The position numbers were made by a program, and so were the translations under genes. A DNA stretch of 62,042 bases, from positions 1 to 62,042 of the forward strand of contig JAIRVH010000013.1 in NCBI GenBank assembly GCA_031253985.1, in the 5' to 3' direction. Numbering within the stretch: the stretch's first letter is position 1; each line of letters starts with the position of its first letter. A model generated the notes under the pieces. That model made no database searches. It was given only the letters and a program-made list of their open reading frames with translations, and was not told the origin of the DNA. Positions 7,569 through 16,553 of this stretch are shown in pieces. Origin of the DNA: Sphingobacterium sp. (lineage in GTDB: Bacteria; Bacteroidota; Bacteroidia; Sphingobacteriales; Sphingobacteriaceae).

Positions 7569-7765
7569 TCGTTTTAATGCTTCAAACACTCAAATGTAAT
7601 AAGACTGCCAGCAAAACTCGCCAAAAGGACTTTAAATTTTATCAAGCTATTTATTGATTCACAATTAAGCGAATTCCTATTAAAAAATAAAATGTTACAA
7701 AACATTTTTCAGAGTCGGTTAATCAATCGATTGACTAAACTAATTCTGATAAAAGTTTATTTTTT

Positions 7766-7786
7766 TACACACCTATAAAATGTGTA
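7766..7786. promoter_or_regulatory. Inverted repeat TACACA-N9-TGTGTA, candidate operator
   Basis: Perfect 6-bp arms (7766-7771 and 7781-7786) lie 35 nt before the ATG of the metzincin lipoprotein gene. A further ACACACAA follows at 7803. The spacing suits a dimeric regulator; the regulator is unknown. Confidence 0.4.
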
Positions 7787-7821
7787 TGATTTATATTTAT
7801 TGACACACAATATAAACCATT

Positions 7822-9402
7822 ATGAGAAAACTTCTAAATTTAATGCTTATGGCCCTCGCCATAGGAGCTGCCTCTTGTAGCAAGACACTGGTAAACACCG
7901 AAGAAACCGTCGAAACTCTTAAAGCGAAAGCATCTATTGCCACAGTAACGAACGAATGGAACAGTAACCCTTATAAACTGAACGTCATCTATTTCGTTCC
8001 AAATGATGTGGACTCTATTCCCAATTTCAGAAAACGGCTTAGCAGGATCCTGTTGGATGCACAAAATATGTTTGCCAACAATATGGATCGAGAAGGCTTT
8101 GGTCGAAGATCTTTTGGACTGGACCTCCTCAACGACAGCTTAATTAATATCCATTACATTGCTGGAAAATATGGTAAAGCTACTTACCCTTATTCAGGAG
8201 GAAGTGGAGCTGTGAAGACGGAAGTAGACAGCTATTTTAGTCAAAATCCTTCCGCGAAAAAAAGTGAGCATAATCTAATCATTATCCCAACTTATAATAC
8301 CGATCCAGCAAATCCGGGAGGACCTCCATTCTACGGCACAGGAACGAGTTGCTACGCCTTGGACTATGTAAATCTCGACGCTAAGAACCTTGGAATAGGT
8401 GGTGATATCGGCTGGAAGGCGACGGTATGGATAGGCGGAATGATTCATGAGCTGGGCCATGGCTTAAATGCAAGTCATAACAAAATGAACAAAACATTAG
8501 CACCTACCTTAGGCACTGCATTAATGGGTTCAGGCAACTCCACTTACGGAATCTCCACCACTTCATTGACAAGTACCACTGCAGCAACATTCAACAATAG
8601 CCAGGTATTCAGTCCTGTGGCAAGAAGTGACTGGTATGCATCTGCGTCGGCAGAAATCACATCTTTGTCATCGAGCTTCGTCAATAACAAGATTATTGTT
8701 TCTGGAAAGTTTACAGCAACAAAACCAGTGAATGACATTGTTGTTTGGCACGATAGAGAACCTTTCGGTGTAAATAACGACTATGATGCGGTACAGTGGG
8801 CTACAAAAATAATCGGTCAGGACAGTTTTCGATTTGAATGTCCATTAGCTGATTTCTATGATCTTACGGGTAATTACGAAATGCGAATCGGATTTCTACA
8901 TGTCAACGGAAGCCGCACAACTTTAGGCTATGCCTATAATTTCGTTAATAATATACCCGATCTATCCAAAGTGGTTACGTATAAATTATTACCGACGACA
9001 GGCTGGTCAATTATCGCCAGCGATAGCAACGAACCCGGTTCACCGGCAAGCAATGTCCTGGATATGAACAGAAGTACAGTTTGGCATACGCCTTGGTCTT
9101 CTACCCAAACCCCACAGCCACATTTCTTCTCCGTCAATATGGGGGCAATACGTACGGTAAAAGGAGTTGCTTTTCGCAACCGCGATAATTTAAATGGAGC
9201 GATGAAGGATATCAATATCTATTCAAGTACAAATGGTATAAATTGGACACTGATTAAAACAGCTCAATTGATTAAAGTTTCCGGATCCTGGATCAATGTT
9301 GATCTTAACACATCAATTAATACCCAGTATCTTAAAATAGAATCTACTAGTTCCTGGGGCGATTTCTTTTATTCTCATCTTGCTGATTTTGGCGCTTATT
9401 AA
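7822..9402 (+). CDS. Metzincin-like lipoprotein with C-terminal discoidin (F5/8 type C) domain
   Basis: A surface lipoprotein: signal peptide with lipobox IGAASC, acylated Cys at residue 19. A metallopeptidase domain spans about 50-270, with HELGH at 209-213 and a third His at 219, the metzincin spacing HExxHxxGxxH except that Asn216 replaces the Gly. ALMGSGNSTYG near 235 fits a Met-turn. A beta domain lies at about 280-385, and a discoidin/CBM32-like domain at about 395-526 (SNVLDMNRSTVWHTPWSS, FFSVNMGAIRTVKGV). This suggests a glycan- or glycoprotein-targeting protease held at the cell surface. It is a single gene ended by a strong hairpin. Confidence 0.85.
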   Translation: MRKLLNLMLMALAIGAASCSKTLVNTEETVETLKAKASIATVTNEWNSNPYKLNVIYFVPNDVDSIPNFRKRLSRILLDAQNMFANNMDREGFGRRSFGLDLLNDSLINIHYIAGKYGKATYPYSGGSGAVKTEVDSYFSQNPSAKKSEHNLIIIPTYNTDPANPGGPPFYGTGTSCYALDYVNLDAKNLGIGGDIGWKATVWIGGMIHELGHGLNASHNKMNKTLAPTLGTALMGSGNSTYGISTTSLTSTTAATFNNSQVFSPVARSDWYASASAEITSLSSSFVNNKIIVSGKFTATKPVNDIVVWHDREPFGVNNDYDAVQWATKIIGQDSFRFECPLADFYDLTGNYEMRIGFLHVNGSRTTLGYAYNFVNNIPDLSKVVTYKLLPTTGWSIIASDSNEPGSPASNVLDMNRSTVWHTPWSSTQTPQPHFFSVNMGAIRTVKGVAFRNRDNLNGAMKDINIYSSTNGINWTLIKTAQLIKVSGSWINVDLNTSINTQYLKIESTSSWGDFFYSHLADFGAY

Positions 9403-9451
9403 AGTTAGATAGGCCTCTTTTAAGGAAAAAAAAGATCTTGGATAATTAAAT

Positions 9452-9485
9452 AAACGGCCGTTATAGTGAAATACCGGCCGTTTTT
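9452..9485 (+). terminator. Rho-independent terminator
   Basis: AAACGGCCG (9452-9460) and CGGCCGTTT (9475-9483) form a G+C-rich stem around a 14-nt loop and run into a T tract. It ends the metzincin lipoprotein transcript. Confidence 0.88.
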
Positions 9486-9615
9486 AGCTTTGATCGCAGC
9501 AAAATAATAGACATTCACAAATAATTTGGTATTTTTAATACCTGCTATGTGCTTGCACCTATTGGCAATGTGACGTTAGACAAAACTAGAAACACCAGTT
9601 ACAGATAAAAATTTT

Positions 9616-10137
9616 ATGACTAAACAAGAGCTGATCAAAACTTTTTCTGACAATCATTATACGGCTATTTCTTATATCCAGGCATTACCTGAATCACATT
9701 TTTCCTTTCGCAACAACGAAAAATGGACTGCTGGTCAGCAGCTAAAACATATCCTGCTAACGCTACTGCCTTTTCCTAAGATACTTCAGTCAAAAGATTT
9801 CATTTCCCAAAAATTCGGCACGCTGGAGCGTACACCCTGGGATTACGAGACCGTACGCAATAACTATTTAAAAACAAGTCTTCAGGCACCAAAACAATTT
9901 CTGCCTGAAGAGATTGCAACCGAACAAAAAGAGCGCCTGATAGCGCAGACGAAAGAGATTTTAGACACAATTAATCAGCTTTTTGCCTTGTATACGGAAG
10001 AGGAACTTGATCGCCTGGCTCTACCCCATCCTCTACTGGGAAAGCTGAGTATACGCGAGATGTTTTACCTGATGAGCTACCATCCAATACATCACCTTAA
10101 TCAGATCAAAGAGAATCTGATGATACTAAATAAATGA
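9616..10137 (+). CDS. DinB family protein
   Basis: A four-helix-bundle protein of the DinB/DinB_2 superfamily of likely metal-dependent thiol transferases and stress proteins. The expected metal ligands are visible: His in QLKHILL near residue 48, and HPIHH near 155-160 in the last helix (YLMSYHPIHHLNQIKENL). Length (173 aa) is typical. No signal peptide, so cytosolic. It is a lone gene converging with the GNAT gene; neighbours do not point to a substrate. Some family members use bacillithiol or another low-molecular-weight thiol. Confidence 0.8.
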   Translation: MTKQELIKTFSDNHYTAISYIQALPESHFSFRNNEKWTAGQQLKHILLTLLPFPKILQSKDFISQKFGTLERTPWDYETVRNNYLKTSLQAPKQFLPEEIATEQKERLIAQTKEILDTINQLFALYTEEELDRLALPHPLLGKLSIREMFYLMSYHPIHHLNQIKENLMILNK

Positions 10138-10189
10138 TGGTATCCTTTACCTACAGGCCCCTATCTAATTAGTCTTATGCAAGTATTGC

Positions 10190-10645
10190 TTATAGTTTTG
10201 TATGTACCATATCGTATAAATCAAATCCTACCGCCCAATAATCTTTGTGAATTTCCCTCAATACAAACCCATTTTTCTTATAGAATCCGAACGTAAATTG
10301 GGAGGTTCCGACTTCTATCGTTTCGACACCGCTATGATTGTAGAGAAAATCAATCCGGTAATGCAATAGGGCCTTGCCAAAACCAAATCCGTGATATTTT
10401 GGATTTAAAAAACTCCAACTCAGAAATCCTGTACGTTCATCATCCGAAACACCTATCCCGCCACCACCGATAATTTGTCCATTAACAAGTGCAACAAAAT
10501 ATCTGTCTACCTCGTCATCAAGATATTCCTTAAAGTCTGCGATCTCATTCGGCGCAAAGTACTTCGGTACATTCATACGGAGAATATCGATCAGCTTATT
10601 TCTGTCCTGAACATCATATTCTCTAATTTCCAGATACTTATCCAT
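10190..10645 (-). CDS. GNAT family N-acetyltransferase
   Basis: A single GNAT fold of 151 aa. YFVALVNGQIIGGGGIG is beta 2-4, LSWSFLNPKYHGFGFGKALLHY is motif A, where the acetyl-CoA pyrophosphate loop normally reads Q/RxxGxG/A, and VGTSQFTFGFYKKNGF is motif B. It transfers an acyl group from acetyl-CoA to an unknown amine. The ATG at 10645 is well placed. It stands alone; the substrate is not predictable. Confidence 0.85.
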   Translation of the reverse strand: MDKYLEIREYDVQDRNKLIDILRMNVPKYFAPNEIADFKEYLDDEVDRYFVALVNGQIIGGGGIGVSDDERTGFLSWSFLNPKYHGFGFGKALLHYRIDFLYNHSGVETIEVGTSQFTFGFYKKNGFVLREIHKDYWAVGFDLYDMVHTKL

Positions 10646-10826
10646 AAGTAATACGGTTGTAAATTCCTATCCACTTCTTAATTTTAAGATTCCTGACACT
10701 GATTAAATATAATCATATTTTATTGTGTTCTTATTAGGTCAGCTTGTTAAAAAAGTCTAAGGGTATTGTATTTCCCAAGTATCCCAACCTTGAAATTGGC
10801 TAATTCTCCTTTGCCTACTGATCAAA

Positions 10827-11099
10827 TTAAAGTCTATAACGCAATGAAATGGCTCGCCATATGTCATGTGCAAAATCTTGGTCTTCATCAATACGATCAA
10901 AGTACCATTTGCCGTTTTTTTTAACAATATTATGAATGACACCGTCCAACAGTATTTCCACTTCCTCCTGTTCTTTCGTCACATCTCTTTTTAATAATCT
11001 GACTTGATAATCCTGTCCCTTATACGTAATGCGAAAAGTCTGTCCTTTAAAAGGATCATAAATCTTTAAACCGATTGTATCTTCCATATCTATGTCCAT
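10827..11099 (-). CDS. Conserved-looking hypothetical protein
   Basis: A 91-aa protein if started at ATG 11099; a TTG upstream at 11144 would add an unlikely hydrophobic stretch, and ATG 11087 is also possible. It reads as a small alpha/beta protein, DPFKGQTFRITYKGQDYQV then IVKKNGKWYFDRIDED. It is acidic overall and without a signal peptide. I recognise no family. It is divergent from the first sensor kinase, sharing a 124-nt intergenic region that holds a 20-bp palindrome. Confidence 0.6.
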   Translation of the reverse strand: MDIDMEDTIGLKIYDPFKGQTFRITYKGQDYQVRLLKRDVTKEQEEVEILLDGVIHNIVKKNGKWYFDRIDEDQDFAHDIWRAISLRYRL

Positions 11100-11179
11100 T
11101 AAATTTAGGTAAAAGATAATTTGGAATGAAACTAAAAAGCACAAAAATCATTAACTATTGGCTTGATTTTTGACTAATT

Positions 11180-11199
11180 TTACCGCAGCGCTGCGGTAA
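11180..11199. promoter_or_regulatory. 20-bp perfect palindrome, candidate operator
   Basis: TTACCGCAGC/GCTGCGGTAA is an uninterrupted perfect palindrome, G+C-rich within AT-rich DNA, 24 nt before the sensor kinase start at 11224 and about 80 nt before the divergent small gene. With no loop it suits a dimeric DNA-binding protein better than an RNA hairpin. Confidence 0.6.
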
Positions 11200-11223
11200 G
11201 CAGGCAATCATTAGATATCCAAT

Positions 11224-12315
11224 ATGCGAAAACCTCAAAAAGATGTTCCGATTTTTTTTGAAGCATTAAATCAGATGCCCATTGCAACGGCAATTTATGA
11301 CAATTCAAACCTCAATATCGCATTTGCCAACTCGCGTATGCTAAGCATGTGGCGTACTGAAAATGAGATATTCGGACATTCTTTCGAAGAGGTATTTCCA
11401 ATATTTACGCAAGAAGGATTTACCGATATACTGCGTAATGTTTGGGAGAGCGGTGTAACCTATAAGGCCTTTGATACGCCAGCCACAATTACAGACCGTG
11501 ATTTTAAAATTAAACGATATTTTGATTTTGAATATAAACCGCTGTTTGATAAACGCGGCCGGACATATTCCATCCTGCATACTGCCACAGATGTTACCCA
11601 TAAGATACATACAGAAAAAAAAGATCAAGAAAATGCCACGATCAATCCCACAACCAACCTGCGAATGATCTCTTATACGCTTTCTCACGATGCGAAGAAT
11701 CCATTAGCTCTTGCCAAATTGGGTATCGGTGTGCTGAAAGAGCATTTAGATATGCAATCCAATCGACGGGTAGAGTTGTACAATGTGATCGACCAATCGC
11801 TTGAAAACATAGCAGATATTATTGACAAAACAGTAGAACTGAGCCTTGCGCCCTCTAATAGGCTTAAGAAACACAACATTCGTTTAGATCTCACACTTCC
11901 CAATTGGTGCCGAGAGGCAAAATTATTATATCGTAGTCCCCATACCGAACTTATCTTTGGTGATCTTTTTTCAGTAAACAGTGATCCGAATGGGATTTAT
12001 CAGATCTTCACCAACCTGATCAATAATGCTATTAAATATTCATCGGCCAATAAAAACGCTCAGGTGCACATTTACAGCGAAAAAGTAACCAATGGTGTGT
12101 TATATATCATCAGAGATAATGGCATTGGTATTCCGCAATATGAGCTCGAAAACATCCGTATGGAGAGACTTCGTGGTTCCAACTCTACGGACTACCAGGG
12201 AAAAGGCATCGGACTGTTTATCGTCCAGGAACTTCTGGAAAGACTAAAAGCACAGATGGCTATCTTTAGCCAAGAAAATCTGGGCACCGAAATACGCTTG
12301 TTTTTTCCGAATTAA
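11224..12315 (+). CDS. PAS domain sensor histidine kinase
   Basis: A cytosolic histidine kinase. A PAS domain (about 12-128) begins FFEALNQMPIATAIYDN; a short linker leads to the dimerisation domain with phospho-acceptor His155 in SHDAKNPLALAK. The ATPase domain has N box NLINNAIKYSS near 264, G1 box DNGIGIP near 298 and G2 box GKGIGLFIV near 326. No receiver domain and no adjacent response regulator, so it is an orphan kinase. It is followed by two more kinases on the same strand. The PAS resembles that of the kinase at 14051 (both contain YFDFEYKPL- or YFDFTYEPL-like strands), suggesting related sensing. Confidence 0.9.
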   Translation: MRKPQKDVPIFFEALNQMPIATAIYDNSNLNIAFANSRMLSMWRTENEIFGHSFEEVFPIFTQEGFTDILRNVWESGVTYKAFDTPATITDRDFKIKRYFDFEYKPLFDKRGRTYSILHTATDVTHKIHTEKKDQENATINPTTNLRMISYTLSHDAKNPLALAKLGIGVLKEHLDMQSNRRVELYNVIDQSLENIADIIDKTVELSLAPSNRLKKHNIRLDLTLPNWCREAKLLYRSPHTELIFGDLFSVNSDPNGIYQIFTNLINNAIKYSSANKNAQVHIYSEKVTNGVLYIIRDNGIGIPQYELENIRMERLRGSNSTDYQGKGIGLFIVQELLERLKAQMAIFSQENLGTEIRLFFPN

Positions 12316-12408
12316 GCCTGTCTTTCAAATTCAATTGATCTACTTTTATTACCGACGCTTTATACGATATATTCTATTCGAGAAAAATCATTGTTGGACT
12401 GCTGATTT

Positions 12409-13773
12409 ATGGCTAATTTTGACTATTCAGAAATTGTAAGCAAATTCAGACGCGTCCCTATGAATCATTTTCGTAAATATTGGAATTTTCTTTCCCATAT
12501 TGGTGCACATCCCGAGATGTCGTACATCGACTTCAAACGCGTCTATATGATAAACCTGATTGCATTATTATGTTTATTACCTACGATTTTCTTTTCAATA
12601 CTCAATTTTATTGACCACCGCTATATTCTATCAGCAATTAATTTTTCCAATTCAATATGTGCGTTTACCGTCCTTTTACTTCAATATTATGAAAAGCATA
12701 ATATTGCTAAGGCCACATTGCTGACAAGCAATTCAGTATTTTTCTTCTTAGGGGCCCTGCTCTATAAAAATGGGGGCGAATACTTTTTACTGTGCACATT
12801 GATTGTCTCGATGCTGATGTATGACAACCGAAAAATTCATATCATACTTTGCCTTACGGTAGCTTTCCTGATTTCGTTTTTATATCTATTCCCCGATATT
12901 CTTCCTCCGAATCAGCAAGTCCCCCGCTCCAGGTCTGTTTTCAACATTATCAATGCACTTGCTTTTATAGTTGTTGCTGTCAACTTCTTTCTCGATATTA
13001 TTTATAAGAATATGAAAAAGATCGAGCGTCAACGCCGTCATTTAGAATCCTTGAATCGAGACAAGGAAAAAATATTTTCTATTATTGCGCACGACATTAA
13101 AAGCCCTTTTGCCAATCTTGAGGCATTGGTATTCATGTTTCGTAACCAGATGCTTGACAGTACCACGTCACAGGAATACATTCAACAAATTTATCAACAG
13201 ATTACGCAGCAGAATCAAGCATTGGATGACCTATTGCAATGGGGCAGCAGCAGCATGCAAGGAATGGAAACGAAGGCGTCAGCACTATTAATCAAACCCA
13301 TAATCCAACAGATCATTAAAGGCTTTATAGAGAACACACAATCTAAACAACTAAAAATCAATATTAATATACCTGCTGAGACACAAATAATTGCCAATAG
13401 GGATCATGCAATAATTATTTTACGAAACTTCATCAGTAATGCAATCAAATTCAGCTATGCTCATGGAAATATCAACATCTATGCTAGCACAGATGATCAC
13501 TATACACATATCCATATTCAGGATGAAGGAATTGGAATCACGCCCTCGAAATCAGCCTTATTATTTAACGAGATTCAGCAAAAGTCCTTTGGTACAGAAG
13601 ACGAACCTGGATCAGGTGTAGGTCTTGTACTATGCAAGGATCTTATTGAACGGAATAAAGGTGTTGTAAACATCCAGAGTACCCCTAACAAGGGTTCAGT
13701 TTTTAGCGTGGGCTTACCCTCCTGTCCAAGTAATACACCCCAGGTCAAGGTCGAAGAACCCACGTGCTGTTAG
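12409..13773 (+). CDS. Membrane sensor histidine kinase
   Basis: An inner-membrane histidine kinase. About six hydrophobic helices lie between residues 46 and 198 with very short loops, so the membrane region itself probably senses. A short coiled coil leads to phospho-acceptor His228 in IIAHDIKSPFANLE. The ATPase has N box NFISNAIKFSY near 341, G1 box DEGIGITPS near 370 and G2 box GSGVGLVLC near 402. It starts 93 nt after the previous kinase, possibly in one transcript. There is no cognate regulator nearby. Confidence 0.9.
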   Translation: MANFDYSEIVSKFRRVPMNHFRKYWNFLSHIGAHPEMSYIDFKRVYMINLIALLCLLPTIFFSILNFIDHRYILSAINFSNSICAFTVLLLQYYEKHNIAKATLLTSNSVFFFLGALLYKNGGEYFLLCTLIVSMLMYDNRKIHIILCLTVAFLISFLYLFPDILPPNQQVPRSRSVFNIINALAFIVVAVNFFLDIIYKNMKKIERQRRHLESLNRDKEKIFSIIAHDIKSPFANLEALVFMFRNQMLDSTTSQEYIQQIYQQITQQNQALDDLLQWGSSSMQGMETKASALLIKPIIQQIIKGFIENTQSKQLKININIPAETQIIANRDHAIIILRNFISNAIKFSYAHGNINIYASTDDHYTHIHIQDEGIGITPSKSALLFNEIQQKSFGTEDEPGSGVGLVLCKDLIERNKGVVNIQSTPNKGSVFSVGLPSCPSNTPQVKVEEPTCC

Positions 13774-13780
13774 CACAGAA

Positions 13781-13801
13781 ACTGATCGTTCACTGATCGT
13801 T
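13781..13801 (+). repeat. Tandem ACTGATCGTT repeats
   Basis: ACTGATCGTT occurs at 13781 and again at 13792, 11 bp apart, followed by GATCG. It lies just after the kinase stop codon, next to a small hairpin GTGCT-GTT-AGCAC that spans the stop. It could be an operator for the next kinase or chance. Confidence 0.3.
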
Positions 13802-14050
13802 TGATCGCATTTGCAAGCTTGTGGGCTTTGCCGGGGGGCTTCGTAATAAAGCTATCCTGCTTGATCTAGAACAAAAGTATCACACGCCAACGCTATTTGA
13901 TTCCTAAAATTTTTTTCTTTTCTTCAACGGCCTACTCTTAGGACTTACATCATCTATGTTACACGTTCCTTGAAAGATGAAATAGGGAAAAAAGCATCAT
14001 CGCTTTTGTAATTAAAACTTTATCTTTATGAAAAGAATTACACGGTCACT

Positions 14051-16171
14051 ATGATAGAGAATACGTTTGGAATGGATATTTTGCCAAAAAATGAACACGA
14101 CCGACTGAATGCACTCAGACGTTATAAAATTACCGGTACCCCGTCCGAAGCTAGCTTCGATGGGATAGCAAAATTAGCCACACAAATATTTAATGCCCCT
14201 ATTGCATTGCTATCGTTGGTTGACGCTGAATCTGTCTATTTCAAAGCAAATATTGGCATGGGGGCCACCAAAGAAACGAATCGTGGTACAAGCTTATGTA
14301 GTCTGGCTATTTTAAACAAGGAAGTAACAGTTTTCGAAGACACGCTCAAGGAGAACATGCTACTCGCTAATCCAAATGTGATCGGTGATTTTGGCGTGCG
14401 ATTTTACGCGGGTGCTCCACTCATTACTCCCGATGGATTTATGATCGGATCGTTATGCGTCATCGACAAGCATCCACGCACATTCACGCACAATGACCGA
14501 CAGATATTGGAGGGTCTGGCGCGGACAGCAATGGATCAAATTGAGCTTCGGAGCTCTTCCATAGATAAAATTGACGAGCTCGAGGGACTGAATATTACGA
14601 TGGCGACCATGCAACAACGGCTCCTCGAACTCAACGATGAGATGGAACTTGCCAATGATGAACTCTATCGTACCAATACCCAACTGAATAAGTCGTATGA
14701 TTTGACAGTTCTACTCAACAAAAATCTCAAAAAGAGCGAACGTCGATTCAGATCCTTTATAGATAAAGCACCCATCGCTTTCGCTATTTTGACGGGCCGT
14801 GATTTATATATCGAAGTCGCCAACGATATGATGCTCAAACTTTGGCGTAAGACCGAAACTGTCATTGGCAGACCACTCGCTCAGGCACTTCCGGAATTGC
14901 AAGGACAACCCTATTTTGGCATATTGGACAGCGTTTTTACAACAGGCCAAAATTATGTTGGAGACACCGCCTATGCGAAGCTTGAGTCAAAAGGTGTATT
15001 AGGTGAGCATTACTTTGACTTCACTTATGAGCCTTTGAAAAATGATGAAGGTGAAACGGAATCTATTATTGTTATCGCAAATGAAGTTACTGAGCGTATT
15101 AAAAGAAACGAACATCTCGAAGCGCTTAATCACCAATTAGAAATTGCACTAAAAGCTGGTGAACTTGGCTCTTACAACCGCGATATCAGAACGGGAAAAA
15201 TGGATTCCTCTGAAACCTGTAAACTAAATTTCGGCCTCACTAAAAAAGATCGCTTTGATTATGAAGACCTTATGCAAAGCATCATTCCTGAGCATCGCGA
15301 AATGGTCTACAGAAAAGTTCAGGAAGCAATCCAAAACAGGACGACCTATCACGCTGAATACCTTATCCGTTGGCCGGATGGATCACTTCACTGGATCAAT
15401 GCCTCTGGCCTACCCAAATACGATGCAGAAGGTAATGCAACCCACCTCATCGGTGTAGTTGCAGATATTACAAAAAGGAAAAATTATGAAACTCAAAAAG
15501 ATGATTTCCTTGGTATTGCCAGTCATGAATTAAAAACTCCTGTCACAGGTTTAAAGGGTACCATTCAACTCCTGGAACGATTCAAAGACAAAACGGGAAG
15601 TGATGTTATTTCAAGGCTTATCGATCAGTCCGCTGTTAATATCAAAAAGATTGTTACACTTGTTGATGATCTACTTAATATGCATCGAATCAGTGAGGGT
15701 CAGCTCCATCTTGAAAAGACAACTTTCAAGGCATCAAAGATACTTACGTCGAGTTGCCACAATATTATATCTCAAGGTAGCCATCAAGTCAACATTACTG
15801 GGGATCTTGATGCAGATATCTTTGCAGACGAACAGCGACTAGAACAGGTTGTTGTTAATTTTGTCAACAATGCGGTTAAATACGCTCCGGAATCAAAAGA
15901 AATCAATATTGTCGTTGAAAAATTGCAGGATCGAATAAAAATAACCGTTATTGATAAAGGTGAAGGCATTAATCCAGCTGTACAACCTTTTATTTTCGAT
16001 AGATATTATCGCGCTAATCACGCGGGTAAATCCTATTCAGGCCTTGGACTCGGGCTCTATATCTCTTCCGAAATCATAAAAAAACATGCTGGTGAAATTG
16101 GTGTCGATAGCGCTATAGGCCAAGGTAGCAGTTTCTGGTTTTCCATTCCTCTCCCGACAGCAGAAAAATAG
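14051..16171 (+). CDS. GAF-PAS-PAS sensor histidine kinase
   Basis: A 706-aa cytosolic kinase. Order: GAF domain (about 22-170; SLCVIDKHPRTFT at its end), coiled coil 180-228, PAS 1 (about 230-355), PAS 2 of the PAS_3 type (about 365-478; YLIRWPDGSLHWINASG), dimerisation domain with phospho-acceptor His492 in ASHELKTPVTGLKG, ATPase with N box NFVNNAVKYAP near 603, G1 box DKGEGINP and G2 box GLGLGLYIS. The N-terminal GAF with DRLNALRRYKITGTP is the form often seen in Bacteroidota orphan kinases. A strong terminator follows, shared with the convergent yegP-like gene. Confidence 0.92.
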   Translation: MIENTFGMDILPKNEHDRLNALRRYKITGTPSEASFDGIAKLATQIFNAPIALLSLVDAESVYFKANIGMGATKETNRGTSLCSLAILNKEVTVFEDTLKENMLLANPNVIGDFGVRFYAGAPLITPDGFMIGSLCVIDKHPRTFTHNDRQILEGLARTAMDQIELRSSSIDKIDELEGLNITMATMQQRLLELNDEMELANDELYRTNTQLNKSYDLTVLLNKNLKKSERRFRSFIDKAPIAFAILTGRDLYIEVANDMMLKLWRKTETVIGRPLAQALPELQGQPYFGILDSVFTTGQNYVGDTAYAKLESKGVLGEHYFDFTYEPLKNDEGETESIIVIANEVTERIKRNEHLEALNHQLEIALKAGELGSYNRDIRTGKMDSSETCKLNFGLTKKDRFDYEDLMQSIIPEHREMVYRKVQEAIQNRTTYHAEYLIRWPDGSLHWINASGLPKYDAEGNATHLIGVVADITKRKNYETQKDDFLGIASHELKTPVTGLKGTIQLLERFKDKTGSDVISRLIDQSAVNIKKIVTLVDDLLNMHRISEGQLHLEKTTFKASKILTSSCHNIISQGSHQVNITGDLDADIFADEQRLEQVVVNFVNNAVKYAPESKEINIVVEKLQDRIKITVIDKGEGINPAVQPFIFDRYYRANHAGKSYSGLGLGLYISSEIIKKHAGEIGVDSAIGQGSSFWFSIPLPTAEK

Positions 16172-16176
16172 ACTAG

Positions 16177-16205
16177 AAAGAGCCGGATTAAAAACCGGCT
16201 CTTTT
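16177..16205. terminator. Bidirectional terminator
   Basis: AAAGAGCCGG (16177-16186) pairs perfectly with CCGGCTCTTT (16195-16204), 8-nt loop, with T's after on the plus strand. It lies between converging genes. Confidence 0.85.
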
Positions 16206-16223
16206 GTTATCAAATCATAAGCT

Positions 16224-16553
16224 TTAAGCTATTTCCTCAACTGTAGCATCAGATGCGTTCTTCTTGACAGATTCAATTCCATTTTCCATGCCACTTGCGC
16301 TTTCATACATCTCACTAGTTCCAATGATTTGACCGTTGGTGGCTTTGAGATTGAAATAATGCTTACCATTCGTAGAAGTTTTACGGTCAAATTTATTGTT
16401 ATCCGGAGCGTTCTTTTTAACAGATTCAATTCCTTTCAAACAGTTAGCTTTGGTTGTATAACCTTCACTGCTTAAAATTACCTGTCCGTTTCCAGCCTTT
16501 AAATTAAACTGGAATTCTCCATTTTTTCTTGTTTTTACTTCAAATTTACCCAT
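16224..16553 (-). CDS. YegP family protein, two DUF1508 repeats
   Basis: Two tandem DUF1508 units: residues 1-50 (FEVKTRKNGEFQFNLKAGNG ... GIESVKKNAP) and 52-105 (FDRKTSTNGKHYFNLKATNG ... GIESVKKNAS). Each is a small antiparallel sheet with a C-terminal helix, and two form the YegP fold. YegP-like proteins are small, abundant, cytosolic and of unknown biochemical role. Length (109 aa) matches E. coli YegP. It is a single gene followed by a shared terminator. Confidence 0.92.
   Translation of the reverse strand: MGKFEVKTRKNGEFQFNLKAGNGQVILSSEGYTTKANCLKGIESVKKNAPDNNKFDRKTSTNGKHYFNLKATNGQIIGTSEMYESASGMENGIESVKKNASDATVEEIA

Noticed and set aside
10757..10942. 61-codon minus-strand frame overlapping the 91-aa hypothetical gene
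   Set aside because: It overlaps a better frame and shows no protein-like pattern.
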